5,591 nucleotides of DNA from Patescibacteria group bacterium (GTDB taxonomy: Bacteria > Patescibacteriota > Minisyncoccia > Phycocordibacterales > GWA1-40-21): the NCBI GenBank assembly GCA_018971765.1, contig JAGXAA010000057.1, positions 1-5,591 of the forward strand. The letters are read 5' to 3'. Within the stretch, counting starts at the first letter, position 1. Every line of letters starts with the position of its first letter. The position numbers and the translations under genes were made by a program. Below the pieces are notes generated by a model. The model worked only from the letters and a program-made list of their open reading frames with translations, searched no databases and was not told the origin of the DNA. Positions 4,740-5,591 of this stretch are shown here, one piece after another.

Positions 4740-5573
4740 TTATTTAAAGCAAGAAAAAGTGCAAGAATTGCCCTTCGCACCTGAAAACAAACTATAAACA
4801 TTAGAGCTATTCTGATTAACTACCCTGCAATCACCACCGTAACTTCTTTCTAAGAGCATAATTTTCTCACCCTGACCACAAGTGCAAGTTTGTTGATAAG
4901 AATTTAACATGCAGGAACCGACATAACTTGAAGAAAGAGTTCCGCTACCCTGGCCATTCTGCCAGCTCCCATTCCCGTCCGCGTCCGAAGTCAAAACTTT
5001 GCCCGCGCCTTGAGTGCCGTCGGCCAGTTTCAATTTGCCGTCAGAGTTTAGGGAAGCCGCCACATTTCCATTCCGTCCGGCGGCGAATGTTCCGCCATCC
5101 GAATATACGTCAAAGGTGTGAATTCCTCCTCCCCATCCTTGCGGATAGCCGGAATCTGGGGAAAAACCGTTCGTGCCGATTTTATCAAAAAACCTACCAC
5201 TGCCGTTTACATCCAGCTTTGCTTTCGGTTCTATTGTCCCGATACCGACGAAGTTATTAGCGTCATTATCAGCGATTATGGTAGTGCCTCTGATGTAGTT
5301 TTTGCCGTCAAGATAAGGAAAGACTGATTGCCACTTGTCTTTGTTATCCCCGCCTTTAACGAAAATACCGCTATCGGCAGTAAACAAACCGCCTATTCCC
5401 AACGCTCCCGTTTTGTATTGAGTGGTTCCCCCGACATTGACAGGAGCGTCGGTGTTGTTTAGGGGAGGATTGGCCGTGGGTCCGACCCAAGAGGCGGCGT
5501 AGCTTATGCCGGCGGCTAGGGCCAGACCGATGATGACGGCGAGAAGGGATTGTTTGAGTTTGGTCATGTTCAT
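4740..5573 (-). CDS. Modular fibre-like secreted protein of Parcubacteria type, Cys-rich C-terminus
   Basis: The 277-residue protein starts with a signal peptide (about 1-27, cut after SYAA), then SWVGPTANPPLNN (28-40) and APVNVGGTTQYKTGALGIGG (43-62), a block recurring in many secreted Patescibacteria proteins. The middle resembles phage tail-fibre or adhesin stalks: VGIGTIEPKAKLDVNGSGRF (109-128), repeated Gly/Asn/Asp turns, and GKVLTSDADGNGSWQ (191-205). A Gly/Ser hinge (207-216) leads to a small C-terminal domain with six cysteines (221, 230, 232, 249, 271, 275), likely disulfide-bonded. No S74 self-cleaving chaperone domain is present. A surface appendage or adhesin is plausible; the binding target is unknown. 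The ATG at 5573 is used; a second at 5567 is equally possible. It converges on the propeller gene with 49 bp between stops and no clear terminator hairpin. Confidence 0.85.
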   Translation of the reverse strand: MNMTKLKQSLLAVIIGLALAAGISYAASWVGPTANPPLNNTDAPVNVGGTTQYKTGALGIGGLFTADSGIFVKGGDNKDKWQSVFPYLDGKNYIRGTTIIADNDANNFVGIGTIEPKAKLDVNGSGRFFDKIGTNGFSPDSGYPQGWGGGIHTFDVYSDGGTFAAGRNGNVAASLNSDGKLKLADGTQGAGKVLTSDADGNGSWQNGQGSGTLSSSYVGSCMLNSYQQTCTCGQGEKIMLLERSYGGDCRVVNQNSSNVYSLFSGAKGNSCTFSCFK

Positions 5574-5591
5574 TTTTGATTTTTTAATTGG

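Noticed and set aside
4928..5327. Rightward frames inside the fibre-like gene
   Set aside because: They are Arg/Ser/Pro-rich antisense products of the well-supported leftward gene.

Overview
The window looks like a piece of a Patescibacteria (Candidate Phyla Radiation) genome, most likely a Parcubacteria-type lineage. The strongest pointer is the right-hand gene. It opens with a signal peptide followed by a 'SWVGPTANPPLNN..APVNVGGTTQYKTGALGIGG' block, which I recognise from large families of secreted Parcubacteria proteins. The left-edge gene carries a 'CVQTAVDTREN.L..A...' region of the same flavour. Other pointers are small AT-leaning genes, many short membrane-anchored proteins, and no recognisable Shine-Dalgarno site in front of any of the nine genes. 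Two genes end in TGA, which fits the standard bacterial code rather than the UGA-glycine code of Gracilibacteria/Absconditabacteria. The lineage is inference from protein character only.

Layout: seven genes run leftward, covering positions 1-3449. In transcription order they are a 58-residue membrane-anchored peptide (3449 to 3273), a membrane-anchored YbhB/YbcL-type PEBP protein, a DoxX-like four-helix membrane protein, a SurA_N-type anchored chaperone without a PPIase domain, an ECF-like sigma factor, a single-pass membrane protein overlapping the sigma gene by 17 nt (probable anti-sigma factor), and a truncated Ser-rich secreted protein running off the left edge. A seven-bladed beta-propeller gene (3545-4690) runs rightward from a 95-bp divergent intergenic region. 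It converges on a leftward gene for a modular, fibre-like secreted protein (5573 to 4740).

How they may work together: nearly every product is exported or membrane-bound. A plausible reading is an envelope-related block in which the sigma/anti-sigma pair senses the cell surface, with a folding helper (SurA-like) directly upstream. Gaps between the leftward genes are 42-60 nt, but candidate promoters can be drawn inside several of them, so one operon is not certain. No RNA genes, mobile elements, CRISPR arrays or non-coding stretches over about 105 bp were seen.

Most interesting points: a Cys-free (hence not zinc-binding) candidate anti-sigma factor; an easily missed 58-residue peptide with an HxH...C...C tail; a beta-propeller with a Met-rich loop and several PH motifs; and a fibre-like protein whose C-terminal Cys-rich module looks like an exchangeable tip.
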